Source: Dehalobacter sp. (GTDB lineage: Bacteria > Bacillota > Desulfitobacteriia > Desulfitobacteriales > Syntrophobotulaceae). Taken from it: DNA of 64,000 bases. A model generated the notes under the pieces. It was not told the DNA's origin. It searched no databases and saw nothing but the letters and a program-made list of their open reading frames with translations. Positions 63,881 to 64,000 of the stretch are shown one piece after another. The stretch covers positions 35,732 through 99,731 of the forward strand of contig JAMPIU010000144.1 of NCBI GenBank assembly GCA_023667845.1. The letters are read 5' to 3'. Made by a program: the position numbers and the translations under genes. Positions within the stretch are counted from its first letter, which is position 1; each line of letters begins with the position of its first letter.

Positions 63881-64000
63881 GTCGCACCCAACATGGGTGC
63901 GTGGATTGAAATAAGTAGAACAATTTAATATTCTTGACTCGTCGAGTCGCACCCAACATGGGTGCGTGGATTGAAATTGTTAATCAGTCTGATATATCAG
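63881..64000 (+). CRISPR. Type I-C CRISPR array, first two repeats; continues beyond the window
   Basis: The 32-base repeat starts GTCGCACCCAAC and ends GTGCGTGGATTGAAAT, with the hairpin CGCACCC / GGGTGCG, typical of I-C. Copies are at 63881-63912 and 63946-63977 and are identical. The first spacer is 33 bases (63913-63945). A second spacer begins at 63978 and is cut by the edge. New spacers should be added at this leader end. Confidence 0.93.

Overview
The window reads as chromosome from an anaerobic, low-to-mid GC, organohalide-respiring Firmicute of the Peptococcaceae, most like Dehalobacter or Desulfitobacterium. Support comes from two reductive dehalogenase gene pairs, a heliobacteria-style nif cluster opening with nifI1-nifI2-nifHDK, T-box leaders before thrS and pheS, an infC-rpmI-rplT operon whose infC starts at ATT, and the sporulation-type gene ytxC beside thrS. 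The genus is an inference; no rRNA gene is present.

Layout. 1-3.7 kb: a GH84 glycosidase cut by the left edge and a convergent DUF2334/FG-GAP surface protein. 3.7-15.1 kb: one long + strand nitrogen-fixation operon (nifI1, nifI2, nifH, nifD, nifK, a nifX-like gene, a 2[4Fe-4S] ferredoxin, nifE, nifN, nifB, an AnfO-family gene, nifV) behind a leader with two tandem terminators. 15.1-24.5 kb: a GNAT acetyltransferase, a polyamine operon (decarboxylase plus speE), a diguanylate cyclase overlapping a cyclase-family hydrolase, an ArsR regulator with a clear promoter and operator, a YkvI-type transporter, a membrane sensor and ytxC. 24.5-37.3 kb: housekeeping genes (thrS, yhaM, a BMP lipoprotein, infC-rpmI-rplT, an rRNA methyltransferase, pheS-pheT, zapA, an ACT protein, a PFL protein). 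Long palindromic repeats (elements A to E) are scattered between genes, one of them between pheS and pheT.

37.4-47.8 kb is accessory DNA. Four gene cassettes, all on the + strand and AT-rich, are separated by structures that look like integron attC recombination sites: conserved AAC and GTT ends, long complementary arms, an asymmetric unpaired spacer and a shared central block. The cargo looks like phage defence: a TIR / membrane / TIR-like three-gene unit, an AIPR-family abortive infection protein, a helix-turn-helix/coiled-coil/membrane protein, and a SEFIR protein. No integron integrase is in the window. This is the strongest candidate for something unusual. The cassettes and the dehalogenase locus together lie between two diverged direct copies of one segment (about 38.5-40.1 and 55.0-55.9 kb), both carrying the same small XRE gene and remnants of a DUF3320-type gene.

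47.8-54.6 kb: rdhB-rdhA, a CPA2-type cation/H+ antiporter, then rdhA-rdhB in the opposite gene order, with a convergent PucR-type regulator. Both RdhA proteins lack a Tat signal. 56.1-64.0 kb: a complete type I-C CRISPR-Cas operon (cas3, cas5c, cas8c, cas7c, cas4, cas1, cas2) followed by the first two repeats of its array, which runs off the right edge. A single diverged CRISPR repeat in reverse orientation sits between cas3 and cas5c, followed on that strand by a hairpin. It could encode a regulatory crRNA-like transcript.
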